Shown: positions 16,675 to 25,193 of the stretch, piece by piece | Layout: every line of letters starts with the position of its first letter | Position numbering within the stretch: position 1 is the first letter of the stretch | Assembly (NCBI RefSeq): GCF_002159625.1 | Contig: NZ_NFIZ01000001.1 | Location: forward strand, 124,001 to 188,000 | DNA length: 64,000 nucleotides | Direction: 5' to 3' | Source of the DNA: Olsenella sp. An285 | GTDB taxonomy: Bacteria; Actinomycetota; Coriobacteriia; Coriobacteriales; Atopobiaceae | The notes under the pieces: generated by a model | Seen by the model: only the letters and a program-made list of their open reading frames with translations | What the model was told of the DNA's origin: nothing | The model's database searches: none | Translations under genes and position numbers: made by a program

Positions 16675-16947
16675 TTATGCCCCCAGCTCGGTAATGGGGA
16701 CAACAAACACTCCGTTGGGCGTCCTTCTGCAGAAGGACGCCTTGCCAACAAGGACCGCAAGGAACGAGGGGCTCGCGTTGCGTGCAACGGGGTTTCGCGC
16801 GACTTTGTCGCGCAGCCTAAGGACGTTACGCTCTGCTGCGGGCACCTTCTCCTCGCTCAGCTTCACCTCGAAAGCGCCCCACCTTCCGTCAGGAAGCTCA
16901 ATGATGATGTCAACTTCGAGGCCGTCCGCGTCTCCGTAGTAGCGCAC
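16675..16947 (-). pseudogene. C-terminal fragment of an AAA_14/DUF4143 ATPase
   Basis: The reverse frame reads VRYYGDADGLEVDIIIELPD, then WGAFEVKLSE, and finishes with CRRTPNGVFVVPITELGA. These are the DUF4143 nuclease-fold strands (xxExD and ExK motifs) and a natural C-terminus. The 300 upstream residues, including the ATPase domain, are missing; sequence before RYYGD is not recognisable. It is a relic, the third copy of the family within 7 kb. Confidence 0.7.
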
Positions 16948-17046
16948 TTCAGCGTCGGGGATCGTCCCGAGCGCGAGGTCCGTCTCGCCCGACCGGCGAC
17001 GCCTTTCGTGGCGCGACTGGTGGAGCGCGAGCGTCGCCGGTGTCAG

Positions 17047-17070
17047 CTCCCCGAGGAGCGCCTCGGGGAG
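17047..17070. repeat. GC-rich hairpin
   Basis: CTCCCCGAGG and CCTCGGGGAG pair perfectly over AGCG. No T-run. The surrounding 16948-17267 gap otherwise holds only a tandem repeat. Confidence 0.5.
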
Positions 17071-17179
17071 TGTCCCATGAGCGGGGTGGGCTCTGTGCGT
17101 CCCGATCTCGAGCAGGGATGAGCCTCGGTCGGGGCTCCTCTATTACACCAACCTCGAGCAGGCACTACACCCGGTTCTT

Positions 17180-17217
17180 TGATTTCTTTGACTTCCGTTG
17201 ATTTCTTTGACTTCCGT
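17180..17217. repeat. 19-bp tandem duplication
   Basis: TGATTTCTTTGACTTCCGT is present twice in a row, just upstream of the toxin-antitoxin promoter. Confidence 0.7.
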
Positions 17218-17267
17218 TGACTTGTTTTGCGCTGGGCGAGGCGGCTCGCACGTTCTCTCTGCTACTA

Positions 17268-17283
17268 TGTAGACACGTCTACA
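17268..17283. promoter_or_regulatory. Operator of the toxin-antitoxin operon
   Basis: TGTAGAC-AC-GTCTACA is a perfect palindrome ending 12 bases before the antitoxin ATG and overlapping the probable -10 region (CTACTATGTA). RelB-type antitoxins bind such palindromes to repress their own operon. Confidence 0.65.
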
Positions 17284-17295
17284 AAGGAGGTTCGC

Positions 17296-17577
17296 ATGGC
17301 AACTGCGGTCGTTTCCGGGCGCGTGGACGAGAAGATCCGTCAGCGCGCGGACGCCTACATCCGCGCGGCGGGGTCCACGCCGGCCGAGGTCATCAAGGTG
17401 GTCTGGGAGAACATCGCGCGCACGGGCGAGGTGCCGGAGGTGGCGCCGTCGGAGGGGTCCCGTGGTGCCTGGGAGCGCTTCATGGAGTTCAGGGAGAGCC
17501 TTCCCAAGGCTGACCCGTGGCTGGTCAACCTCACCAAAGAGCAGATGCGCGACATGATTGCGGGCCGCTATGCGTGA
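17296..17577 (+). CDS. RelB/DinJ-type antitoxin
   Basis: A 93-residue protein. The N-terminal ribbon-helix-helix half reads TAVVSGRVDEKIRQRADAYI, then GSTPAEVIKVVWENIARTGEVP, as in RelB/DinJ antitoxins. The C-terminal tail would wrap around the toxin. ATG 17296 has AAAGGAGG in front; the frame upstream is not coding. It overlaps the PIN gene by eight bases. A palindromic operator lies directly upstream. Confidence 0.8.
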   Translation: MATAVVSGRVDEKIRQRADAYIRAAGSTPAEVIKVVWENIARTGEVPEVAPSEGSRGAWERFMEFRESLPKADPWLVNLTKEQMRDMIAGRYA

Positions 17578-17998
17578 CTTCAACAGCAGGAGGCTACTCT
17601 TCGACACCAACGTTCTTCTCGACGCGGTTTGTAAGGAACGGCCGCAGTCGGCAGAGGCATGCGAGGTTCTTCATCGCTGCAACGGCGGGGGAGACCTGGG
17701 GCTTGCTGCCGTGGGGTCGCTCAAGGATGCGTATTACGTGCTGCAGCGACAGTACGGCGAGGCGCAGGCGAGAAGATCGGTGGAATGGCTGCGCGAGCTG
17801 CTCGTTATCGTGCCGATGGGCGCGGAGGAGTGCGAGCTCTCGCTCGGCTGCGGTGAGCCGGACTTCGAGGACGGCCTCATCCGCGCCTGTGCCGAGCTCA
17901 ATTGCGTGGACGTCATCCTCACGCGCGACGCGGACGCGTACAAGCGATCCAAGGTTCGCGCCATGACCTGCGCGGAGTATCTCGAGACCTTTGGCTAG
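17570..17998 (+). CDS. PIN-domain toxin
   Basis: A 142-residue PIN domain. The first acidic residue sits in LLFDTNVLLDAV (about residue 10); further acidic residues are in GSLKDAYYVL, CGEPDFEDGLIRACAE and VDVILTRDADAY. The four-Asp/Glu layout is that of the PIN_3 ribonuclease group. It is paired with a RelB-like antitoxin instead of VapB, so the system is a hybrid type II toxin-antitoxin. ATG 17570 overlaps the antitoxin stop. The next gene, a DUF1016 nuclease, starts 9 bases later and is probably in the same operon. Confidence 0.8.
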   Translation: MRDFNSRRLLFDTNVLLDAVCKERPQSAEACEVLHRCNGGGDLGLAAVGSLKDAYYVLQRQYGEAQARRSVEWLRELLVIVPMGAEECELSLGCGEPDFEDGLIRACAELNCVDVILTRDADAYKRSKVRAMTCAEYLETFG

Positions 17999-18006
17999 GA
18001 GACGCC

Positions 18007-19014
18007 ATGGATGAGCTGCTGTGCAACGATGCAAGCTACATGGAGACGCTCGAGCGCGTTAAGCGAGAGATCTCCGGGGCGAGGTCGCGCGCCGTGTTGG
18101 CTGTCAACAGCGAGGTTGTCTGCATGTACTGGAGGATCGGCAAGCTCATCGACGAGCACTCCGAGTGGGGCAATCGCTTCATCGACTCGCTGTCTGGTGA
18201 CATCAGGCTCGCGTATCCAGGCATCAAGGTTTTCTCGGTTCGCAACCTCAAGTACATGCTTCGGCTTGCGCGCGAGTACGACCTCGAATTTGTGCAGCAG
18301 CTTGCTGCACAAATTCCCTGGGGTCATACGATGTATCTGTTTGACAAGGTTGGGGACCGGGACAGGCGAGACTGGTACATGAGGAAGGCGGCCGAGCATG
18401 GCTGGAGCCGCGCGACGCTCATGCATCAGGTGTCCACCGGATTGTTCGAGCGCCAATCCGAGGTCCAGAAAGTCACCAACTTCGACCGCATGCTCCCGCC
18501 GGCGGACAGCGAGATGGTTCAGGAGGCTCTCAAGGACCCCTACATCTTCGACTTCGTAACCGCGAACGAGGGCGTCGAGGAGAAGACGCTCGAGGACGAG
18601 ATGGTCAGGAACATCACGGGGCTGCTCCTCGAGCCGGGCACCGGCTTCGCGTTCATGGGCAGGCAGTACCATCTGGCCGTTTCCGGCAAGGACTTCTACA
18701 TCGACCTCCTCTTCTACAACACGAGGCTGGCGCGTTACTTCGTCATAGAACTCAAGGCGGGAGAGTTCCGTCCGGAGTACACGGGAAAGCTCGGGTTCTA
18801 CGTCGCCGCCGTTGACGGCCTGCTCCGCAACGAGCACGACGGTCCCACCGTCGGCCTCCTACTCTGCAAGACGAAGGACAACACCATCGTCGAGTACTCT
18901 CTGCGCAGCGCGTCAGCCCCCATCGGGGCGAGCGAGTACAGAACCGCGGACGAGCCCCCCGAGGAGATGCGCGGAGTCCTTCCGACGCCGGAGGACATCG
19001 CAAGCCGCGTTTGA
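18007..19014 (+). CDS. DUF1016 (YhcG-like) PD-(D/E)XK nuclease
   Basis: A 335-residue protein. The N-terminal domain (residues 1-150) includes the conserved VVCMYWRIGKLIDEHSEWGN and IKVFSVRNLKYMLRLAREY, the C-terminal part the nuclease core FAFMGRQYHLAVSGKDFYID, then FVIELKAGEFRPEYTGKLGFY. Catalytic residues are D in FYIDLLFY and the ExK of IELKAG. Such proteins travel on mobile elements and may process branched DNA. Start ATG 18007 has TAGGAG in front. It follows the toxin closely. A perfect 14-bp palindrome is embedded in the reading frame at residues 94-104. Confidence 0.85.
   Translation: MDELLCNDASYMETLERVKREISGARSRAVLAVNSEVVCMYWRIGKLIDEHSEWGNRFIDSLSGDIRLAYPGIKVFSVRNLKYMLRLAREYDLEFVQQLAAQIPWGHTMYLFDKVGDRDRRDWYMRKAAEHGWSRATLMHQVSTGLFERQSEVQKVTNFDRMLPPADSEMVQEALKDPYIFDFVTANEGVEEKTLEDEMVRNITGLLLEPGTGFAFMGRQYHLAVSGKDFYIDLLFYNTRLARYFVIELKAGEFRPEYTGKLGFYVAAVDGLLRNEHDGPTVGLLLCKTKDNTIVEYSLRSASAPIGASEYRTADEPPEEMRGVLPTPEDIASRV
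18286..18316. repeat. Coding-sequence palindrome in the DUF1016 gene
   Basis: GAATTTGTGCAGCA (18286-18299) and TGCTGCACAAATTC (18303-18316) pair perfectly over GCT. They encode EFVQQLAAQIP, between the N-terminal domain and the WGH motif. The second DUF1016 gene has a different palindrome at the same protein position (28445-28463). Confidence 0.85.
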
Positions 19015-19087
19015 CGCGGGATATCCCGCGCTATTCTGGCATCCCGAAAGAATGGCATGCCGTTGAACGTCATTGGAAGTTTGGCGA

Positions 19088-20512
19088 CTACGAGTCGATT
19101 CGCTCAATGAACGCCTGGTAGTCGGCCTCGTTCTGGTCGGCGTAGGCGCGGGCGAAGTCCCACATGGCGTCCTCGAAGGCGTGGCCGTCGTCGAGGTAGG
19201 CCGCGATGGCCACCTCGTCGCCGGTGCGGGCGTGCGCATGCGCGAGCGACCACGCGCAGAGCCGTGCGACGTTCTCGAGGCTCTCCGGGCCCACCGCGGC
19301 GAGGTCGATCGAGCCCTTGCCGTTCCAGAGCTGGCGCACGTAGTAGTCGCGCGTGCCGCCGCCTGCCGTGGGCACGCTCGTCCAGCCCAAGAGGAAGTCG
19401 CTCGTGGACTGCACGAGGCGCTGGCCCTCCACCACGCGCTCGCCGTGACTGGCAAAGCCGCTCGGGCGCCAGTAGCGCTCCACGACGGACTCCTCTGCCT
19501 CCTTGACCTGGAGGACCAGTGGGTCGTCCTCGTCGCGGCCGGTGAGCAGCGCAATCCAGGCGCGCCGCCCCACCGAGCCCACGCCAACGACCTTGCGCGC
19601 GGCGTCCTGCAGGCGGTAGTGGCCGAGAAGGACGCGGCGGTCGCGGGGGATGCTCTCGAAGTAGGCGTCCAGGAGGCCGCGCAGCGCGTGGCCCAGCTGG
19701 GCGGCGTCGTAGCCCTGCTCGGCGGAGAGCGCCGAGAGCGGCACCAGCTCGGGCGGGCGGGTGTCAAAGCGCAGGCGCCCCCCGTCGCGCACCGTGAGGC
19801 GGTCGGCCGCGCGTGCGCTGTCCTTCTCGCGTGCCTTCTCCACGACCCTGCGGATGGTCCGCCCGGTCTTGCCGTCGAGCTCGAACTCGTCGAGCATGTG
19901 CTCGACGTCGAGGTGGGCGTGCCAGACGTCGAGCTCGCCCTTCTCCGCAAAGTGGGCCATCGCGCGACGATACTGCTTGGCGCAGGCGCGCACCGCGTCC
20001 TTGCGGTCCTGCTTGGAGAAGCCCCGGTCGCGCCCGCAGATCTCGATGCTGGCAACGAGGCGCATGACGTCCCACTCCCAGGGCCCGGGCGCGGTCTCGT
20101 CGAAGTCGTTGACGTCAAAGACGAGATGGCGCGTGTGGCTCATGAAGATGCCGAAGTTGCCCACGTGCGCGTCGCCGATGCACTGGACCTCGATGCCGGT
20201 AACGGGCATGGTGGCGAGGTCGGCGGCCATGATGACGGCGCTGCCGCGGTAGAACGTGAACGGCGAGACGCCCATGCGCTGGTAGCGCAGCGGCACGAGG
20301 CTCGGGTCGCGCGTGACGGACTGCTGCTCTATGAGGTCGATCGCGGGCGCGCTGGACGCGCGGGGCTCCCAGGTGCCGAGCGTCTCGATCGGGCACGTCT
20401 CGCGCGCGGCGACGCCTGCGGTCCGGCGCTCCTCGACGGTCGGCGCGGGACGGTAGAGCACCGCCTGCGAGCTGGGAGCGGCGTTCTTCTCGATCTCTTC
20501 GAGCTCGTCCAT
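19088..20512 (-). CDS. DUF2252 protein
   Basis: A 474-residue soluble protein with DUF2252 motifs: SPFTFYRGSA near residue 83, GDAHVGNFGIF near 113, and FDVNDFDETAPGPWEWDVMRL near 132. These resemble the ATP and metal sites of aminoglycoside-phosphotransferase-like kinases. The C-terminal part has FLLGWTSV and YYVRQLWNGKGS. The biochemical role of the family is not established. AAAGGA precedes ATG 20512. It is divergent from the ABC-2 operon at 20648; the 135-base gap must hold both promoters. Confidence 0.85.
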   Translation of the reverse strand: MDELEEIEKNAAPSSQAVLYRPAPTVEERRTAGVAARETCPIETLGTWEPRASSAPAIDLIEQQSVTRDPSLVPLRYQRMGVSPFTFYRGSAVIMAADLATMPVTGIEVQCIGDAHVGNFGIFMSHTRHLVFDVNDFDETAPGPWEWDVMRLVASIEICGRDRGFSKQDRKDAVRACAKQYRRAMAHFAEKGELDVWHAHLDVEHMLDEFELDGKTGRTIRRVVEKAREKDSARAADRLTVRDGGRLRFDTRPPELVPLSALSAEQGYDAAQLGHALRGLLDAYFESIPRDRRVLLGHYRLQDAARKVVGVGSVGRRAWIALLTGRDEDDPLVLQVKEAEESVVERYWRPSGFASHGERVVEGQRLVQSTSDFLLGWTSVPTAGGGTRDYYVRQLWNGKGSIDLAAVGPESLENVARLCAWSLAHAHARTGDEVAIAAYLDDGHAFEDAMWDFARAYADQNEADYQAFIERIDS

Positions 20513-20647
20513 GCGGGTCCTTTCGTGTGACGTGACTCCAGATTATCGCACGGAGGGCCCTTTGCGCGCGGGGCCTCACTCGTGACAAAACTCACTTCCG
20601 CGTGCGCGGGCAGCCTGTGACAATGGCGCCAAGAGAAAGGGGCCGCC

Positions 20648-21610
20648 ATGTCACACACGCAGACCGCACCATCGCAAGACGTCGTCCACGTCACGGGTCT
20701 CGTCAAGCGCTATCGCGACCTCGTCGCGCTCGATCACCTGGACCTCTCCGTGCGCAAGGGGGAGATCTTTGGCCTCCTGGGCCCCAACGGCTCGGGCAAG
20801 ACCACGGTAATCAACTGCATCCTCCAGCTGCTCTCCTACGACCGCGGCACCATCGAGCTCTTCGGCGAGCCGATGGCGCCGAACCGCTACGACCTCAAGG
20901 CGCGCGTGGGCGTGGTCCCGCAGCAGGTGGCCGTCTTCGACGAGCTCACCGTGCGCGAGAACGTGGACGCCTTCTGCGCGCTCTACGTGCGCGACCGTCG
21001 TCGGCGCCGCCAGCTCGTGGACGAGGCGATTGACTTTGTGGGCCTCGGTGACTATGCACGCTTCCGCCCGGGCAAGCTCTCCGGTGGCCTGGCGCGACGG
21101 CTCAACATCGCCTGCGGCATCGCCCACCGCCCGGAGCTCATCTTCTTCGACGAGCCCACCGTCGCCGTTGACCCGCAGAGCCGCGCGAACATCCTGGACG
21201 GCATCTGCCGCCTGCGCGACGAGGGGGCCACGGTGGTCTACACGAGCCACTACATGGAGGAGGTCGAGCAGATCTGCGGTCGCATCATGATCTGCGACCG
21301 CGGGCGGGCAGTGGCGCAGGGCACCGCCGACGAGCTCAAGCGTATGATCAGCCTCGGCGAGAAGATCACGGCCGAGGTAGGCGAGCTGCCTGAGGGCACG
21401 CTCGAGCGCCTGTGCGGCCTCTCGCACGTGCTCTCGGCGGATCACGCGGACGGCGTGCTGCACCTGACCTGCGAGGCGAGCGCGCACAACCTCACCGACG
21501 CGCTCTCCGTCCTCACCGCCGCCGGCGTGCGCCTGGGACGCGTGTGGTCCGAGCCGCCCACGCTCAACGACGTCTTCCTCGAGCTCTGCGGCCGCGAGCT
21601 GCGCGACTAG
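20648..21610 (+). CDS. ABC-2 type exporter, ATP-binding subunit
   Basis: A 320-residue ATPase. Walker A GPNGSGKTT (about residue 47), Q-loop VGVVPQQVAVFDELTV, signature KLSGGLARRL, Walker B LIFFDEPTVAVDP and a switch His in YTSHYMEEVEQ are all intact. The 80-residue C-terminal extension is typical of drug or antibiotic exporters of this group. It is the first gene of an operon with two ABC-2 permeases (21620, 22809) and a two-component system. AGAAAGGGG precedes ATG 20648. Confidence 0.9.
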   Translation: MSHTQTAPSQDVVHVTGLVKRYRDLVALDHLDLSVRKGEIFGLLGPNGSGKTTVINCILQLLSYDRGTIELFGEPMAPNRYDLKARVGVVPQQVAVFDELTVRENVDAFCALYVRDRRRRRQLVDEAIDFVGLGDYARFRPGKLSGGLARRLNIACGIAHRPELIFFDEPTVAVDPQSRANILDGICRLRDEGATVVYTSHYMEEVEQICGRIMICDRGRAVAQGTADELKRMISLGEKITAEVGELPEGTLERLCGLSHVLSADHADGVLHLTCEASAHNLTDALSVLTAAGVRLGRVWSEPPTLNDVFLELCGRELRD

Positions 21611-21619
21611 GGGGCGGCC

Positions 21620-22822
21620 ATGGGAACCTCGTTTCTGGTGAGCGTCAAGAGCCTCGTGCGCACGCCCTCGGTGATCGTATGGGTGCTGGCGTTTCCCCTC
21701 ATCATGTCGGCCATCTTCCTCTTCATGTTCTCCGGTATGCGTACGGACGGCGTGGTGGACCCGGTGCCGGTGGCGCTCGTGGCTCCGGTGGACGAGAAGG
21801 ACGATGCGTCTGCGGGCTCTTTCACCCAGGTCGTGGACGCCCTCGCGGAGCCGGGGGAGGACCGGTTGCTCGACCTGCGGCGTGTGGGGACCGCCGACGA
21901 GGCGGAGGTCCTTCTCGCCAGTGGGGAGATTGACGGCTACTTTGAGATTGCCTCTGACGGCGCGCCCGCGCTCACGGTGGGCTCGGCCTACACGCTCGCG
22001 AGTGCGGACGGCGCGTCGGCGGTCAACCGCACGGTCCTGGAGACCGTCGCCAGCTCCTACGTGCAGTCGCGGGCCCTCCTGGAGGAGGTGGCGCAGCGCG
22101 ACTCGGCGGCGCTCGCGGACCCCGCTGCGGTGGCGGACGCTCTGGGCATCCATGTTGCCGTGGAGCAGGCGCAGATCACGCACGCCCGGCCCGAGGAGAT
22201 CGTGCGCTACTACTACGCCCTGCTCGGCATGTCCACGCTCATGGCCTCCCAGGCGGGCATGCTCGCCGTGGCGTATGCGCAGCCCGGCGTCTCGGCGCTC
22301 GGGGCGCGCCGGGCGGTCTCGGGCACCTCGCGCCTGCGGCAGCTCGCCGGCTGCGCGCTCGGCGCGTGGGCGGTCTCGACCGTGGCGCTGACGCTGGCCT
22401 TTGCGTTCCTGCGCCTTGTGGCGGGCGTGGACTTTGGCGGCCGAGAAGGACTTGCCCTCGTGGCCGTTGCCGTCTGCGCGCTGCTCGCCACGGCGCTCGG
22501 TGCGTGCGTGGGGGCGCTGCCCCTCTCGGCCGGCATCTCCGCGCGTTCGGGTATCCTCACGGCGCTGACCTGCGTGCTCTCGCTCTTTGCCGGTCTCTAC
22601 GGAACTGCGGCGATGGAGCTCGCGGACAACCTCGCCCACACGCTGCCGTGGACGAGCTGGGTGAACCCGACCAAGCTCGTGTGCGACACGTTCTACGCGC
22701 TCTACTACTACACCTCGCTCGCGCCGTTCGCCGCGCGCCTCGCCGCCTGCGTGGCGGGTGCGCTCGCCCTTCTCGCCGTGGCCGGCGCCAACTTTAGGAG
22801 GCAGAGCTATGAGCACCTTTAG
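21620..22822 (+). CDS. ABC-2 type exporter permease, first subunit
   Basis: A 400-residue permease. The first span (residues about 15-35, VIVWVLAFPLIMSAIFLFMF) is followed by an extracellular domain of about 150 residues, and five spans fill the second half (from ALLGMSTLMASQAG to ACVAGALALLAVAGANF). This is the ABC-2 layout with one plus five spans. It overlaps the next permease gene by 14 bases, pointing to coupled translation and a heterodimer with it. The substrate is unknown. Confidence 0.85.
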   Translation: MGTSFLVSVKSLVRTPSVIVWVLAFPLIMSAIFLFMFSGMRTDGVVDPVPVALVAPVDEKDDASAGSFTQVVDALAEPGEDRLLDLRRVGTADEAEVLLASGEIDGYFEIASDGAPALTVGSAYTLASADGASAVNRTVLETVASSYVQSRALLEEVAQRDSAALADPAAVADALGIHVAVEQAQITHARPEEIVRYYYALLGMSTLMASQAGMLAVAYAQPGVSALGARRAVSGTSRLRQLAGCALGAWAVSTVALTLAFAFLRLVAGVDFGGREGLALVAVAVCALLATALGACVGALPLSAGISARSGILTALTCVLSLFAGLYGTAAMELADNLAHTLPWTSWVNPTKLVCDTFYALYYYTSLAPFAARLAACVAGALALLAVAGANFRRQSYEHL

Positions 22823-24014
22823 GACCGCCCTGCGCGTGGTTGCCGGACACCCCATCTACCTCGCGCTCTACGTGGTGTTTCTCTCTCTCATGGGCGTGTT
22901 CGTGGTGGGGGACATGGGCGTTGCGACCTCGGGCGAGAAGGGCGGCTATGCCGCCTACGAGGCGCGCGTCGCGGTGGTGGACCGCGACGGCACGGCGCTC
23001 TCGGACGCGCTCGTGGCGTGGGTGAGTGACGCCTTCGAGCTCGTGGACGTTGCGGACGAGCCGCTCGCGCTGCAGGACGGCGTGGCGACGGGCCAGGTGG
23101 ACTGCCTGGTGGTGCTGCCGGAGGGCTTTGAGTGGGAGCTGCTCGAGGCGGCGCACGCGGGGGACGAGGTGCCGGCACTCGAGGTCGCCTACGGCCAGGA
23201 CGTGCAGGCGGGTGCGCTCGCGGCGCAGGCGGCGTCGCGCTGGGCCTCGCTCGCGGCGGGTGCTGCGGCGCTCGAGCCGGCGGCGTCAGCGACCGAGGTC
23301 GCGCACCTCGCGCAGGCCAGCGCGGCCGAGCGGGCCGAGGTGGACGTGCGGGAGTCAGAGGGTGCGCTCGGCGGTGCCGACCGGCTCGCCACGTACCTGA
23401 ACTTCTCGACGTACTCCGTCATGAGCTCCATTGTGGTGGTGGCTGGGGTCTCGCTTGCGGCGTTCCAGCGTCCGGAGCTGCGGCGTCGCACGGCGGCGGG
23501 TCCCGTCTCGCCCGCATGTCTCTCTGCGGGGCAGGTCGCGGCGTGCCTCGTGCTCGTGGTGGCCGTGTGGGCGTGGACCTGCGCCGTGGCCCTCGCGTCG
23601 TGTGGGGGAGCGCTCGCGGGGACGGATCCGGCGCTCGTGGCCTGCGCGCTCGGGAGCGTGCTGCCCTTTGCCCTGGTGCCGCTCGCGCTGGCGTTTTTGC
23701 TCGCGCAGCTCGGTCTCAGCGAGGACGCGGTCAACGCCTGCGGCAACATCGGCGCCATGATGCTCTCGTTTCTCGGCGGGGCGTGGGTGCCGCTCTCCAT
23801 GCTGCCCGACGTCGTTCAGATGGCGGCGCGCCTCTCGCCCTCGTACTGGGTGAGCCAGGCGGTCGCGACGGTGCTGCACGCCGAGGCGCTCACGCCCGAG
23901 CTGGCCGCCGAGCTGGGGACCAACCTGGGGATCGTTCTGCTCTTCGCGGTGACGCTCTTTGCCGTGGGGCTCGCGCTCGGCCGCGCGCGCCGCCGCGTCG
24001 TCGGTGCGGCGTGA
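22809..24014 (+). CDS. ABC-2 type exporter permease, second subunit
   Basis: A 401-residue permease with the same one-plus-five topology as its neighbour: first span about residues 15-35 (IYLALYVVFLSLMGVFVVG), a large outer domain, then spans from STYSVMSSIVVVAGVSLAAF onward. The end of the last span is basic (GRARRRVVGAA). ATG 22809 is preceded by AGGAGG inside the previous gene. The outer domain is Ala/Glu-rich and helical. It should pair with the 21620 product and the 20648 ATPase. Confidence 0.85.
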   Translation: MSTFRTALRVVAGHPIYLALYVVFLSLMGVFVVGDMGVATSGEKGGYAAYEARVAVVDRDGTALSDALVAWVSDAFELVDVADEPLALQDGVATGQVDCLVVLPEGFEWELLEAAHAGDEVPALEVAYGQDVQAGALAAQAASRWASLAAGAAALEPAASATEVAHLAQASAAERAEVDVRESEGALGGADRLATYLNFSTYSVMSSIVVVAGVSLAAFQRPELRRRTAAGPVSPACLSAGQVAACLVLVVAVWAWTCAVALASCGGALAGTDPALVACALGSVLPFALVPLALAFLLAQLGLSEDAVNACGNIGAMMLSFLGGAWVPLSMLPDVVQMAARLSPSYWVSQAVATVLHAEALTPELAAELGTNLGIVLLFAVTLFAVGLALGRARRRVVGAA

Positions 24015-24050
24015 GCGACGCCCGTGTGTGTTGTTGTCCGACCGCGCTGT

Positions 24051-24056
24051 TAGAAT
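24051..24056 (+). promoter_or_regulatory. Possible -10 for a leaderless transcript
   Basis: TAGAAT ends six bases before the kinase ATG at 24063, and no ribosome site precedes that ATG. A start of transcription at the ATG itself would give a leaderless message. The -35 is weak. Confidence 0.25.
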
Positions 24057-24062
24057 CGCCCC

Positions 24063-25193
24063 ATGGAGAGACTGGCCGACAAGCTCGTGGTGCTCGTCGC
24101 CTGCCTGCCCGCGCTCGTCGCGGCGGCGGGCGGGACGGCTGGTGTCGGCCTGGTGGTCGCGCTACTGGCGGCGGTTGCCCTGGCGGCCCTCTGCGAGCTC
24201 GCCCGAGGCCGGGCGGCTCTCGTGCCGCCGCTTGCCCTCTGCGCTCTCGCGTGCGTCCTGCCCGAGGCTGCGGCGCTTCTCGGCGTGGCTGCCTACGACC
24301 TGTGCCGCGTGAGCGCCGGGGAGCGGGGATGCGTGCGTGCCGTGCCCGCCGCCGTGCTCGTGCCGCTCGCCTGGGGCGCAGCGCGCGGCGTGCCTGACGG
24401 ACGTGCGGTTCTTCTCGCCACGGTCGGGGTCGTTGTGGGCGGTTGGCTCGGCCTGCGCGTTGGGGCGTCCGAGCTGCGGCGCCGCGACGCCCTCCGTACC
24501 CGGGACGACCTCGCTGCCGCCCGCCTCGCCCTTGTCGAGAAGAACCGCGAGCTCCTGGGCGCCCAGGACTACGAGGTGCGCCTGGCCACGCTCGCGGAGC
24601 GGGCGCGCATCGCGCGTGACATCCACGACAACGTGGGCCACCTGCTCACGCGTGCCGTGGTGCAGGCCGAGGCGTACCGCGTGGTGCACGGCGGCGAGCC
24701 TGCCGAGAAGGACCTCGCCGCCGTGGCGCTCACCCTGCGCGAGGCGCTCGACGAGGTGCGCGCGAGCGTGCACGATCTGCGCGACGATGCCTGCGACCTC
24801 TCGGTTCAGGTGCGCGCGGTCGTGGAACGTGCCTGTGCGGGGACGGCAGTCGTGCCCGCAGTACGCGTGGAGGCGGGAGAGGCGCCGGCCGCCGTGGCGA
24901 GCTGCCTCACAGCGGTCGCGCGCGAGGCCGTCTCCAACGTGCTGCGCCACGCGGACGCGCGCCACGTGAGCGTGGAGCTGGTGGAGCATCCGGGGCTCTG
25001 GCGCCTTACGGTGACTGATGATGGGACGGCGCCGGCCGGCGCGCCCGGCGGCGGCTCCGGCATGGGGCTCGCCTCGATGGAGGAGCGCGTGCGGGCGCTC
25101 GGCGGGGCGTTTCGCGCCGGTCCCGGCTCACGCGGCGGTTGGACCGTCTTCGCGAGCGTGCCGCGCTCTGGTGGAGAGAGGGGGAACGCATGA
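24063..25193 (+). CDS. NarL/DesK-type sensor histidine kinase
   Basis: A 376-residue kinase. The N-terminal 140 residues contain four to five membrane spans with short loops, so it probably senses a signal within the membrane. A coiled stretch leads to the HisKA_3 box ERARIARDIHDNVGHLL (phosphorylated His about residue 190). The ATPase part has AVSNVLRHADARHVSV (N box) and GGGSGMGLASMEERV (G box). It overlaps the response regulator by four bases (ATGA). It follows the ABC-2 exporter genes, a pairing often used for drug or peptide-induced export. Confidence 0.85.
   Translation: MERLADKLVVLVACLPALVAAAGGTAGVGLVVALLAAVALAALCELARGRAALVPPLALCALACVLPEAAALLGVAAYDLCRVSAGERGCVRAVPAAVLVPLAWGAARGVPDGRAVLLATVGVVVGGWLGLRVGASELRRRDALRTRDDLAAARLALVEKNRELLGAQDYEVRLATLAERARIARDIHDNVGHLLTRAVVQAEAYRVVHGGEPAEKDLAAVALTLREALDEVRASVHDLRDDACDLSVQVRAVVERACAGTAVVPAVRVEAGEAPAAVASCLTAVAREAVSNVLRHADARHVSVELVEHPGLWRLTVTDDGTAPAGAPGGGSGMGLASMEERVRALGGAFRAGPGSRGGWTVFASVPRSGGERGNA

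Noticed and set aside
20651-22855. 734-residue reverse frame over the ABC-2 operon
   Set aside because: Antisense shadow of the ATPase and permease genes, which have intact family motifs.
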